Shown here: positions 46,439-56,827 of the stretch, one piece after another
Numbering within the stretch: position 1 is the first letter of the stretch
Layout: every line of letters starts with the position of its first letter
The notes under the pieces: generated by a model
Seen by the model: only the letters and a program-made list of their open reading frames with translations
Told to the model about the DNA's origin: nothing
Database searches by the model: none
Made by a program: the position numbers and the translations under genes
NCBI RefSeq assembly: GCF_018446385.1
Contig: NC_056006.1
Location: 1,736,001-1,800,000, forward strand
Reading direction: 5' to 3'
Source of the DNA: Zingiber officinale
Lineage: Eukaryota; Streptophyta; Magnoliopsida; Zingiberales; Zingiberaceae
DNA length: 64,000 bases

Positions 46439-48663
46439 TTACTCGATATAATCGTAGAGGGTCTTGGGGATGTTATCTAGAAGCGCCACCTGATCGCCGG
46501 CCGGAATATTAGTGGACTCCGGAAGAAGGCCCTTCGACTTCAGATAGGTCATGGTGGCAGTCATGGCCAAGTCGAAGGTTGTGTACATCCGCTCGCAGAT
46601 TTTCTCTGAGAATTCGGGCGATCGAATGTAGCCCTGTCGTAGAGCGGCGACTCGACTCGGCTCGGCATCCTGATATTCTTTGAAAGCCGCCTGGGAGCCA
46701 GTGAGGGCCTCGTTCAGATTCTTAAGCTTTTCCGCGTCGGCCGAGCGGCCCGCCTTCTCTCTGTCGAGCTGCTCCATCAGCTCTTTTACCTTCAGCTCCA
46801 GGCCCCGAGCCTTCACATTCTTTTTCTCCAGATCGGAGATGGCCGTATTTTTTCGAGTAGTGGCCAGGGTTAATATTGTGTCGAGCGACTTAACTTGTCG
46901 CTCGGACTCGGCCAAGACGTGGGCCTGATCGGCTGTTTTCTTCTGCTCGGCCGCCAGCATATCCTGAGCTCTCTTAAGCTCCTTCTGCAGCTCAGAGTAC
47001 GATGGTCCTTGAGGGCCGGACGGACCAACCGCTGCCTTCAGTTGTCGCAGCTCTTCATCCACCAAGGCCAAGCGGTTGGAAACCGCGATTTCCTCTACCC
47101 ATCTCTGACGAGAGGAATTAGAAGCTGTTATTGGCCGATCGGTAGGAATGAAGACAAAACTTGGTAGATTACAAACTTACCCCCGTGGCCTCCCGCATGT
47201 GGCTATTGGCCAAGTTTCGGAGGGGGATCAGCGCTGTGCGTGCCCGAGCATCGGCCCACATCTCAGCTAGGGGCCCTTTCAAGGTAATGGTGTGCTCGGG
47301 CGCGGTTGGTCGGTCGGCCTCTGGCAGCAGCTCTTCGGTCGGGAGATGAAGAGTGACCCGAATCGTACGGCCATGACCGGGGGTCGTCCGACTGGCAGTC
47401 GGAAGGGGATCAGAAGCCGGCGCAGAAAATTGGGAATGAATGGTCGAGCGCTGGACTGAGTGACGAGCAGGCGGAAGGGTGCTGATCGGAATTGCCTCAA
47501 CTAGAGCAGCTGGCTCATTCCAGTCAGAAGGCGTCCGGTCGGACGAAATGGTTTCGGTCTCTGGCGCCTTGCCCCGGGCAGTCGCAGTGACCCGCTCGGA
47601 TGGTTGGACCGCGGAGGTAGCCGACTGCAGAGGAGTCTCCACTCGACGCCTCTTTTGTAGAGGCTACTCCTCCTCCCGAGCGGAACCTTCCTCGGGGGCA
47701 GTTGGTTCTCCAGGGGGGTGGCTCCGCTGGCCACGTTTTGCTGAGAAGCTTGAGCGGCCGACTCAGCTTGAGTCCCGCTCTCTCCTTCGTGGGATCCGAC
47801 CGGCTGGATACCCAACGCTTCCATTTCTCGGGCCGCCGCGGCTTCTAGCGCTGCCGCCTTTCTCTTCAAAACGCCGGCCATCACCGAATCCATGACGATA
47901 TCCGCTGCAAGGGAAAGAAAAGAAATCAGTTAGCAATTAAAGCAAATGCCCAAGCAAAGTTCTTACCGAAGCCGGTCGGAAGAGGAGTCCGTATGGGACT
48001 CAGGCCGAAGATGTACATTACCCCTTCGTGAAGAAGCTTGTTGATGTCAAGTCGCAGACCGGCTAGTATATTTGCAGCGTGGAGATAGTCCGGTCGGGTC
48101 TTGAATTTCTTCAGCTCGGGAGTGGGGGGGTAAGCTGACCTGCCACTGGGTCGGGAAGTTGGCCCGATCGGGCATACGGATGTATAAAAAATAATCCTTC
48201 CAATGTTTATTGGAAGTAGGTAGCTTGTTGAAGAAGACTAAGCCGGGTCGAGCTTGGAACATAAAGGTGCCTGGTTCGGCTTGCTTGGGGTAATAAAAAT
48301 AAAAAAAGACCTCCGGTCGGAGGGGGATGTTGTGAATCTTAAACAAAACAACAACACCGCAAAGGAGACGAAAGGTGTTGGGTACTAGACTGCCGAGCGG
48401 CACACCGAAATAATTACAAACATCTAGGATGAAAGGATGTACAGGGAACCGCAGACCGGCAGTAAATTGGTCGCGGAAGACACAGAAGGCTCCGCGCGGT
48501 GGCCTGTGCGGCCGAGCGGAAGGACCGGCCAACAGAAGTTCAAAATCTTCGGGGATTTCAAAATTGTCTGTCAGGATATCAAAATCACGCTGGTCGAATC
48601 GGGACTGCATGGTGGTGTACCATGGCCGAGAGACTGGTCTTCGGGGTGCGAAGAGCTAGCCAT
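46439..48663 (-). pseudogene. Antisense extra ORF of Tat-like element (gypsy-type transposon domain), broken
   Basis: Minus strand, start near 48663 ('MASSSHPEDQSLG'). A frameshift near 48627 leads into 'MQSRFDQRDFDILTDNFEIP'. 'HPFILDVCNYFGVPLGSLVP' and 'SNKHWKDYFLYIRM' match the plant 'putative gypsy type transposon' (PF04195-like) domain. A second frameshift lies in a G-run near 48125. Intron 1 has donor CG|GTAAGA at 47967 and acceptor GCAG at 47905, restoring 'SPIRTPLPTGF/ADIV'. A stop near 47666 and a frame change follow. Intron 2 runs from about 47182 to 47105. The last exon (about 47104-46439) encodes a 210-residue coiled coil ('LQKELKRAQDMLAAEQKKTA', 'ERQVKSLDTILTL'). Function of such ORFs is unknown. 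This copy is inactive. Confidence 0.75.
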
Positions 48664-49302
48664 TGACCGAGCGAAGGAGGCCAGGAAAAAGGACAGAAAC
48701 AAGAAGAGATCGCCGGAACAGTATCCAGGAGCAAAAACGGAAGAAAGAAATGTAAAGAGCACCGGAAACAAGAAAGGAAGGGGGAGAACCTTACGAAAAA
48801 GAAACAAGGAGCGGAAAGAAGGCACCGGAGGTCGTCGGAAAGCAGAAGAGGAATCGCTGGAGCTCCAAAGCGTTGGGGGTAGGGGTCGAAGTCGCGGAGG
48901 CAGAGAAGAGAAAGAGAAGAAAACGAAGAATTTATAGGGTGGAGGCCGGGCGGCCTCCACCGTCGGATCCAGGTCACGGGAATCAAAGCGTGCATCGTGC
49001 CGTCCATTTTGAATCGCTTCGATCACATCAAAACACCATGCCACCGCCGCCGTACGCTGATGGCAGTGCGTCACGTGGCATTCGATCATTCGGAGCATTT
49101 AATGAAAGCATGCTCAACCTTAATGTCGAAGATTGGCGCACAGCACGAGGAGATCCGGTGAGTGCTATTGTTAATTCGCTTAAGGCCATCTCTGCGGTTA
49201 GCCGATCGGAGGATGGTAGCATGGAGGAGCCGCCCGGCTAGATTCGTAGTCCAGTCAGTCGGACCATTCGCCTCCTTCGACTAGACTTGAAGGGGAGGCA
49301 AG

Positions 49303-50138
49303 TGATCCGGTGGTAAGAACCGGGGACCCCGTCCGGTAAAGTCAACGCCACGTGGAAGTCAAAGTGGCAGATATCCGTCTGGAGAGGGATGGGGCCGACC
49401 GGCTGCCCGGCGGTGTTAACGTCCGGAGAGGGATGGGTCCGACCGGCAGGCCAACCGCGCCGGTGGTTGATAATTCAAGGTGCCCTGTTGGAAGTCAGGG
49501 TTCCAGCGTCAGTGGACAAGAGCGGAAGGCCGAGCGGACGGCATGCTCGGCCAAAGCCACCAGGTAACATACTGCTAACAGTCTCCGCAAAGCACATGAT
49601 TGAGAATCTCCCCAAGTAAACAACCGTATACGTCCGGCCGGATGTCGCTGAAGTTGGCCGGACGGACGACATATCTGGAGTGAAGGGGAAAAGGACAAGG
49701 GGCACCCCTTTTTTCTGACAGCAAGTATGTTTCACGTGTAGACCGTACTTCAAATCTTATGACAGGGGGTTCTGCTGTCCCATCAGGGACATGCTTGGAC
49801 TGTAGCAGTATGGCGTCAGGTAAGCTTTCTGACAAATACATACCGAGGCATGGGCTGCGGACACGTATGCGCCTCGGTGGATGTGCAGGAGCTCTTTCAC
49901 CGCTCTATATATAGAGCCTCATACTTCGCCGGAGGTACGCGTTCAACACCTTTGGAGCCACTTTTTTCACCACTTGCTTGCCTGACTTGAGCGTCGGAGG
50001 GTCGCCGCCGGGAACCCCTTCCCGGCCCGACTTCTGTGCAGGTCGCCGGAGCTTCGTACGACCAGTTGAAGACCCACGTCAGCAACCGGAGAGCGCCACG
50101 TGCCCAACGTCCGTTGAGTCAGCGTTCGGACAGGATCA
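49303..50138 (+). repeat. 3' LTR of Tat-like element
   Basis: 836 bp, TGATCC...GGATCA. Complete, with the U5 end missing from the 5' copy. TATA palindrome at 49903-49916. Both LTR termini are 6-bp inverted repeats of each other (TGATCC/GGATCA). Confidence 0.92.
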
Positions 50139-50390
50139 AACATCATTCTAGTTATATGAGGATTAAATCCCTCTTGTGTTAATAAAGTTTCCTTTTTTGG
50201 TAAATCCAACAAGTTTTTCTTATTTTTTTGATGCTCTCTCTTCTTGAGTTTCTCCTCCAATCTTCCCTCTTTTAATCCATAGGATAATCACTATCCTGTC
50301 CGGCGTCAAACATGAAGCAACCTCTCAAGCCGTGTGGTGCCACAACGGTTTGTTGGCGCAGCGGCGGGGTTAGCAAGAGCACGCAGCGTC

Positions 50391-51300
50391 TGTTGGAAAA
50401 ATAAAACAACAAGAAGAACCTTTCTCTGTTTTCAACTTAGATTAGAAGCAATATACCAATAATTATAAGAAGAAATGAACAACTAATAAAAAAGAAAGAA
50501 TCAAACAGATTTGACTTGGTTACAACCTAGGTGGTTGTTAATCTAAGACAGTTGCAAAGCTCTACTAGAAATATCTCCTTCTCTGTAGGCGGAGAAACCT
50601 CTTATACTCTTTAAAAAGCTCAGAAAATCTCTAGGAAATTATTATAGTAGTTGTTCTAAAGTTGTTATATCTTTCCTAAATCTAGGGGCCCTTTTATAGC
50701 TCTTGAAAAATCTTATCTACTACTTGAGAACCCCTCCAAGGGGCTTGGAGGGCGCCTCTAGCGAGGCAGCGGATAAAGCTTTATCCGCTTCCAAACAGCT
50801 ATAAAGACTGGGTCAATGGCACCCTCCATAAGCATGGAGGGCGCCTCCGATACCTTATGGAGGACGCCTCCTATACATCATTGAGGGCGCCTCCTATGCC
50901 TCATGAAGGGCGCCCTCCACCTGCAGCGTATAAATAGCTCCAACTTTCATTTGGATCTTCCGCTGCTCCGTTCGCTTGGGTGATTGCGGCCAACTGAAAT
51001 AGGGCTCACCCGAACCCAATTTTCGGACTTCTCCTCGAGCAGGCTTCCGCTCCGGCTTCTCGTCCCTCGAACGTCATGTACGTTCTTCTCGTTCACCGGT
51101 GTACTCTTCCACAGCTCTTTTGTCCCTCAGATGCACTGAACCCGTCAGCTCCTTTCCCATGTCGTCCTTCTCGCTAGCTACGTCTTCTGCTCAACTTCCT
51201 GTGCTCTTAAACTCCTGCACGCTTAGACACAGGGATCAAAACCAAACAGGACGTAACTTAACTTGGTTGATCACATCAAAACAATCACGGGGTCCAACAT
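50391..51300 (-). mobile_element. Solo LTR (copia-like)
   Basis: Begins TGTTGGAAAA and ends GGGGTCCAACA. Native orientation minus. The right third resembles the reversed 5' part of the 29511 LTR (TTGATCACATCAAAACA and GTACTCTTCCAC). Contains GGAGGGCGCCTCC-type words at 50747-50910. Flanking bases GCGTC and TGGTT do not match, so no TSD is visible. Confidence 0.65.
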
Positions 51301-51391
51301 GGTTCAAATGGGTTGGATTGCCAAACACCCTAACTTGGTCTTTTAGAGTTTGTTTTGTTAGTTTCATTTTTTTTTAGAGTTTTATGTTATT

Positions 51392-51592
51392 TATGTGGCA
51401 AAAGGCGATTCGCACGCCCTCAACACCCTCGTCAAACCGTCCCTAGGCCAACACTGATGATCTAAATCATGGATGGTTACTTGCCATTAATGCAATGACC
51501 AAGACATGGGAGAAGACATGCTAAGACGCGCTGAGTTTAGACCCCATGACTTAATGTGGTAGCACCTCATATCTTAACCATCGCATCGCCCT
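51392..51592 (-). mobile_element. tRNA-derived SINE, copy 1
   Basis: Minus strand: a 5' head with A-box-like TGGTTAAGATATGAGG and B-box-like GGTCTAAACTC, then a body ending GGCGTGCGAATCGCC. The same body occurs at 53785-53994 and 54026-54214. Confidence 0.65.
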
Positions 51593-51609
51593 GAGGTATG
51601 CTCGGACGC

Positions 51610-51808
51610 ACCGAGTGTTTATGCTATTTAAACACTTGTTTGAGTTGATATTAGGGTGATTATTTTTTGTTTAATAAAGTTTCTTTTCGTATAAACTTAG
51701 AGGTGGTTCCTCTACGTTTTATCGAAGTTTCTTCCTCCTACTTCTTTCTCCGCAATCCCTCTGAGGAAACTCTCTCATAAAATAATCACTATTTTGTGCT
51801 CGGCGTCA
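51610..51808 (+). repeat. Gypsy LTR-end fragment
   Basis: TTTAATAAAGTTTC, a TCTTCCTCC-type block and ATAATCACTAT...CGGCGTCA follow the same order as the end of the 50308 LTR. It is a diverged relative. Confidence 0.5.
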
Positions 51809-52267
51809 AGAATACAAAATGTATTTTGGTCTTATATTAAAGAGAAATATTAAAGGTGTTTTGAAGCTAATGAAGTGGAAAATCATTGTTATTAATTATG
51901 TATGATATGAAATTTTTTAAAATATCTGTGTGAATACAAAACTTGGGAGATCACTACAAATAATTGAAACAAATTTGCTTACACCAAACCAATTTATTTT
52001 GAAATTTAAATGAGAAAGCAAGTAAAAAAACATTTTGCAAAGATAATAAAAAATAATCTTAAAAAGAAAATAGCATTCAAGAGCGACTTAAAGTGAAAAT
52101 ACTTTTGCAGAGTAATTCACATGAGATAAAATTATTTAGAAAACTAGGCAATACACATAAATATAGAGACTAGAAGTTACAAACACAAACACACTTATGA
52201 AGACTAGAACAATAGGCAAACAAACACACATAATCAAAATAGCAACACCATTTGCGCCAAATTCCTA
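51809..52267. other. 3' flank of WAK gene A
   Basis: From about 51970 the sequence matches 60171 onward downstream of the second WAK gene (TTTGCTTACACCAAACCAAT), marking one edge of the tandem duplication. 51820-51883 repeats 42660-42723 (AAAGGNNTTTTGAAGCTAAT). Confidence 0.7.
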
Positions 52268-55200
52268 TTACAACCAACCTTGTATATTGCTCCATCCAGT
52301 GAGTTTGCTCTCTATATTGAAAGTAGTATTGGAATCAGCATGGTTAACATTTGATAACCCATCGAGCAAGCTCTCCATTTCATCAGCATTCTGTTGTACT
52401 ACGAACGGGTGTTGCTTAAGAGTTCTTAATCCGTTTAGCTCCTCAGCCACTTCCTTCATAGTTGGTCTATCTTCTCCTTTCAACTTTAAACATTCCTTAA
52501 TAAGTATAGTAAGTTCTTGAATAAATTCTATATTAGCTTCCAATTTCACTTGATTATGTAAGATCTCTGAAACCCTATTCTGATTCTCCAACATAGTAAA
52601 AGTCGACACCAAACTCCTTTGTTCTTCAGATTCTTCAAAATTAATAGCCTTCTTACCTGTAAATAGCTCCAAGAGAACCACACCAAAGTTATAAACATCA
52701 CTTTTATTAGTCAACGCATATGTCATCAAGCACTCTGGATCAATATAACCATGAGTGAATTGCAACAACGTAGCAAATTGTTTCTCCCCCTTGGGAATTA
52801 GCTTTGAAGCTCCGAAGTCTGAAATTTTTACTGTGTTATCCATATCTAAAAGTATATTAGACGATTTCACATCTCCATGAATGATTTGAGGTGAAGCTTT
52901 TGAGTGCAAGTAGTCCAAAGCATCAGCTGACTCATATGCAATCCGTAGTCGAGTATCCAAGGAAGCTGGAACTCGATTCTCACTTTCATGAATTAGATGA
53001 AACAAGGTTCCATTCGGGACAAACTCATAGACCAATAATGGCATCTCCATCTCCAAACAACAACCCAAGAGCTTGACTATGTTGACATGGTTAACATCTG
53101 ATAGAATAAGTGTCTCTGTTCCAAATTGTTTTTTTAAGTCCTCATTGATAATCTTAGGTTTCTTTATGGCAACATCTTGGTTTTCCAAAACTCCTTTATA
53201 CACAACTCCATTTCCTCCTCTCCCAATAATATTTTTGTCATCAAAATGATTTGTTGCCTTCTCTAATTCTTTGCTTCCAAATATCTTAAATTTGTTGAAA
53301 GCATTTTCTGACTTCATCTTTTCCTCTAATTCATAGCCTCCATGTTGTTTGAAATATTTTCTTTTCATCTCTTCTAGTTTTCTTCTTTGATAGACTATAT
53401 AGAGACACATAGTGCATAGTAACAAAATAATTACACCACTGCAACCTGCAAGGTTCATACATACATGTCATCGTTAGGTTATGAGTTTTTGTGTTAGGTT
53501 TTGATGATTTAATTGCTAAATTTATGTACGTATTAGCCTAACTATGCCTAATCGTGCAAATTTTTCATAAAACACTATAAGATGTTAATGATTAGAATAA
53601 TATATTTAAAGATCTTGCGTATTAGTCCTATGGAGTAATACAATTCGGGTCAATGATGCTGAAAGGTCAAGCAATGGATGTGTGTAAGATTTTTCTATTT
53701 GGGATGACTCTTCACCTATGTTTTTCGTTGGAAATATCATATCCTTTGATGTTTTATTGCGACAGGTAACTCTCTCTTAACCATCAAGAGAAACATATGG
53801 TAAAAATTGATTCATTCGCCTCTAATATCTCCATCAATCTATCTCTATGCCAACATGGAGGAGGTAAATTACGGATGGTTACTAACCATTAGTGTAAGTG
53901 GCCAAGGTATGGGGAAGGACATGTTCAGACGCGCTAAGTTTTGATCCTAAGACCTCATGTGGCAACACCCAATGTCTTAGCCACCGCACCGCCTCACCCC
54001 GAGAGGACTAACTATCAAGTGAAACATGTGGCAAAGGCGATTCGCTCACCCCCCAACCCATCCCTAGACTAACACGGAGGAAGTAAATCATGGGTGGCTA
54101 CTAGCCATTAGTGCAAGTGGTCAAGACATGGGGGAGGACATGCTCGGACTTGTCGAGTTTCGACCCCAAGACTTCATGTGACAATATCCCATATCTCAAC
54201 CACCATACCGCCCTAAAAGGACAATCATTAAGTGAAACATTGTGGCAAAAAGGTGAATACGCTCGTCCCAGCGCCCCGGCCAACTCGTCCCAGGGCTAAC
54301 ACGGAGGAGGTAAATCACGGACGGCTACTAGCCTTTGGAATAATGACTAGCACATAAGTGAAACATTGTGACAAAAAGATGAATACACTCGTCCCAGCGC
54401 TTCCGCTAATCCGTCAGCACATAAGTGAAACATGGACCAAGAGATGATACTTGTGATTTTGATCAATTGACAAAAGGAAAACCCTAAAGAAGTAATATTA
54501 GCTCAGCCCAAAAATTAGATGGCAATAAACTAGCCAAAAAGAAAATAGTTAGCAATTTAGGGATTCAACCAAACTAAGGGGATTGACTTCCCTAAGATCT
54601 TATATTAGGTAAATGGATCAATTGAATAATAATATTAAGCGACTATCTTGAAGAATATGCCTTTCCATTGCAATTCATAGAGGAGGAGATTTGCTTGTGC
54701 TTGAGCTTGAGTGACTTAAAATAATAAGTGAATGCTTAGGGTAAAATTTAGGATTGGAAAAGGGAAAGATAAATAATCTCTCAAGAGAAGCTTCTTACCT
54801 GTAGCCACCTTCACTGCTAAGGGAAGATCAGGGATGCATGTTCCATGGTAAGCGTCGCCGTGCGTGCCTTTGGGACAGTGGCAACTATAATTACCGGGCA
54901 GGTTCTGGCAAATGCCATCTGAGCATGGATTTGATTGCAGATTGCATTCATTGATGTCTAAAATGGAAGTGCAAACATTAGGCAGCATAGTAGCAATTGA
55001 AAGCAGCTAGAATAATTAATTAAATTGATTGGTATATATAGACAGACCTTGGCATCCGTTGGAGACGTATGGATTGCCTTGGTATCCTGTCGAACAGTTG
55101 CAGAGATAACCAGGGCCATTGGTGGAGTTGACACACACGCTGTTATTGCTGATGCAGGCATAAGAGGTAATTAGGTTGCGCTTAGCTACTACCTCACAGG

Positions 55201-55987
55201 TCTCATTGCCAATGGCCCAGTCCATCACTACCGGCACCCTGCCATTGTTATTCATTTGCATCAATTGGTTCGTGGTGATGTAAGACGTTTGGAACCGGAA
55301 CCACTCGGCCTCCAACAAGGCGGCGTAGCTGCATGTGTCAAACCCCCGAGTATCCGAGTTGTTGAAATTCTCATCAAACGAGACTCTATAGTATTTGAGA
55401 TTCTTGGGTATGGAAGTCTGGCAGCAACCCATGCCGGAGCAGGAGTCATTGACGATGCTCTGTTTATCCCGGCACATGGACACACAGCCACTCTGGTAGC
55501 TAATATTGCTCCCGTGGTAGTCGAGTATGTAGACAAGGGTCTCGCAGCCGATGACAGTGAACTTGTTGCGGAGATTAGAGAACCTATATGAGGTGTCTCT
55601 CATATCCAACGACCAGTCTTTGTATGTGACATTGTTGTAAGTTGAATTGTAGCACGCAGAGGATACGGGGTGGAGCAAGCGCACTTGGCCCATCACCAAC
55701 GAAATATTGAGGACCTCAACATTGCCAAAGAATGGCTTCTTGATGCCACTTTCCATGGTGTTGCAGGTTAGATTGAAACCTCCTCCCAAGGAACAGTTAG
55801 CGCCGATGCCAGTTTCGGTACTGTTGCAGATACAATCTTGGCCTTCCCCGAAGCAGTTAGCGCCGATGGCGCCGATGCCGAAGGGGTAAGGGATCTCCAC
55901 GTCGCCACATTTCTTTAAGCATCTGTTATCAGGCACAGCAGATGCAACTGCAAGTAGTAAAAGCATTTGGGAGAGGAGCAGAGACAT
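52268..55987 (-). CDS. Wall-associated receptor kinase (WAK), three exons
   Basis: Exons 55987-55048, 54957-54799 and 53445-52268 join with GT-AG introns into 758 residues with no break. Order: signal peptide ('MSLLLSQMLLLLAVASA'); Cys-rich GUB_WAK galacturonan-binding domain from 'CLKKCGDVEIPYPFGIG'; an EGF-like repeat, then EGF_CA starting 'DINECNLQSNPCSDGICQN' over the exon 1/2 junction; a transmembrane helix near 370-385; a Ser/Thr kinase with P-loop 'IGRGGNGVVYKG', VAIK lysine near 461, catalytic loop 'IIHGDVKSSNILL' near 556 and DFG near 576. HGD replaces HRD, so it is a non-RD kinase. WAKs sit in the plasma membrane, bind pectin or its fragments and signal in growth and defence. Intron 2 is swollen by SINEs (1353 bp against 78 bp in the paralogue). 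The start is the first Met before a good signal peptide, about 60 bp downstream of a TATA-like run. Confidence 0.93.
53785..53994 (-). mobile_element. tRNA-derived SINE, copy 2 (in WAK intron 2)
   Basis: Minus strand: GGTGGCTAAGACATTGGG (A-box region) and a drifted B-box, then the shared body with GAGGTAAATTACGGATGG reversed. In the intron, antisense or sense to the gene equally: it has the same orientation as the gene. Confidence 0.7.
54026..54214 (-). mobile_element. tRNA-derived SINE, copy 3 (in WAK intron 2)
   Basis: Best preserved head: A-box region TGGTGGTTGAGATATGGG (reverse of 54189-54205) and B-box GGTCGAAACTC (reverse of 54155-54165). Body as in copies 1 and 2. Confidence 0.75.
54240..54430 (-). 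mobile_element. SINE body fragments
   Basis: Two shortened copies of the SINE body without the tRNA-like head (GTGAAACATTGTGGCAAAAA and GTGACAAAAAGATGAAT with CTCGTCCCAGCGC). They extend the cluster in WAK intron 2. A further fragment lies at about 57095-57210. Confidence 0.6.
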
Positions 55988-56048
55988 GGATAGTCGTACC
56001 GCTGCAGCTGAATGCAGTAGTTGATTGATAAGCCAATACCTTCCTCAC

Positions 56049-56058
56049 TATATATATA
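56049..56058 (-). promoter_or_regulatory. TATA-like run upstream of WAK gene A
   Basis: TATATATATA about 60 bp upstream of the WAK start codon, a suitable distance for a TATA box and a short leader. Position is the only evidence. Confidence 0.5.
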
Positions 56059-56321
56059 ACATGCTTTAGGTGTACAATACCGTTGTATGTTAGACCCAAT
56101 CAACTTTGTCAGACTGTTGGTCGTTTTCTGTTATCTTTTGAAATGGTCTAACTAATCTATCACTTTGTCAGACTTACGGCTCATATGATTGTAACTACTA
56201 ACTAGATTGACTTTGTCGCATTGGGCCTTAAACATGGTGGCAACATTAACGGTCTACCTCAATTATTATTATCCAATTCTATCCCTGACCGAGCATCTCA
56301 ATTGATCGGTCAACTAACCAT

Positions 56322-56819
56322 AAGAATGTAAATGAATCAATCGGTTCCTGAGTTATTTGGAGCTCGGTTCGATAAAAAATTCGTTCGTTTATCTTATCGA
56401 GCTGAGCTCGAGCTCGACAGTTTTATCGAGCCGAGTTCGAGCTTAAGAATATTCGGCTCGTGAACTCGCGAACATGTTCATTTGTATGTTCACGAGCCAA
56501 AAAACGAGTCTTAAGTTGAGCCAAAAAATAAGTTCTAAAACAAATCTTAAAACGAGTCAAAAAAACGAACTTTAAAATGAGTCCGAAAACGAGCCCGAAT
56601 TCGCTTAACGAATTAGGCTCGTTAACTATGATAATCGAGCTAATAACAAGTCGAACTCAAACTGTTCGTGAACTTGATAATTCCAAAACGAACCAAGCTC
56701 GAGCCTTGTAATAAAAGTTCGATTCGAACTCGAGCCGAGCTCAAACCCGAATATAACTTAAACCAGTCGAACTCGAACCTAATACTATTCGGTTCGATTC
56801 AACTCGTTTACATCCCTAA
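56322..56819. mobile_element. hAT-type MITE in the WAK upstream region
   Basis: Flanked by an exact 8-bp duplication CTAACCAT (56314-56321 and 56820-56827). Ends are imperfect inverted repeats: AATGTAAATGAATC against GGGATGTAAACGAGTTGAAT reversed. The interior is rich in GAGCTCGAG-type and TTCGAGC words. No coding capacity. It splits the flank block shared with 42340 and 57950. Confidence 0.8.
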
Positions 56820-56827
56820 CTAACCAT

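Larger units (their letters stand above)
43534..50138 (+). mobile_element. Tat-like Ty3/gypsy element, internally rearranged
   Basis: Starts TGATCCGGTG and ends GGACAGGATCA, with exact TSD AACAT (43529-43533 and 50139-50143). LTRs of about 0.83 kb differ by roughly 20 substitutions and two small indels. Polypurine tract AAGGGGAGGCAAG precedes the 3' LTR, so the element is plus-oriented. RT/RNase H and a primer-site-like segment (TTGGCGCCGTCTGTGGGAAC) are nevertheless on the minus strand next to the 5' LTR. A minisatellite follows, then an antisense, intron-containing extra ORF. The presence of this antisense ORF and the TGGCGCCGTCTGTGGGAAC motif are features I associate with the Tat lineage. 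GC-rich compared with everything around it. Confidence 0.85.
43125..50308 (+). mobile_element. Gypsy 3' LTR split by the Tat-like element
   Basis: The left part (about 43125-43533) and right part (50144-50308) together align with the LTR at 3797-4368. The break falls at 'TATATAAACA', continuing as 'TCATTCTAGTTATATGAGGA'. The LTR ends CGGCGTCA at 50308. The same family therefore sits at both ends of the window in the same orientation. Confidence 0.75.

Noticed and set aside
3797..50308. The gypsy LTR/gag at 3.8-5.1 kb and pol end/LTR at 42.7-50.3 kb as two ends of one giant nested element
   Set aside because: Orientation fits, but the pol end abuts a WAK-flank block, not element sequence, and most of pol is missing. 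Two separate fragments of one family are more likely.
55256..55591. 111-codon plus-strand frame opposite WAK exon 1
   Set aside because: Shadow of the WAK coding sequence. The paralogous frame at 62348-62554 has a different length.
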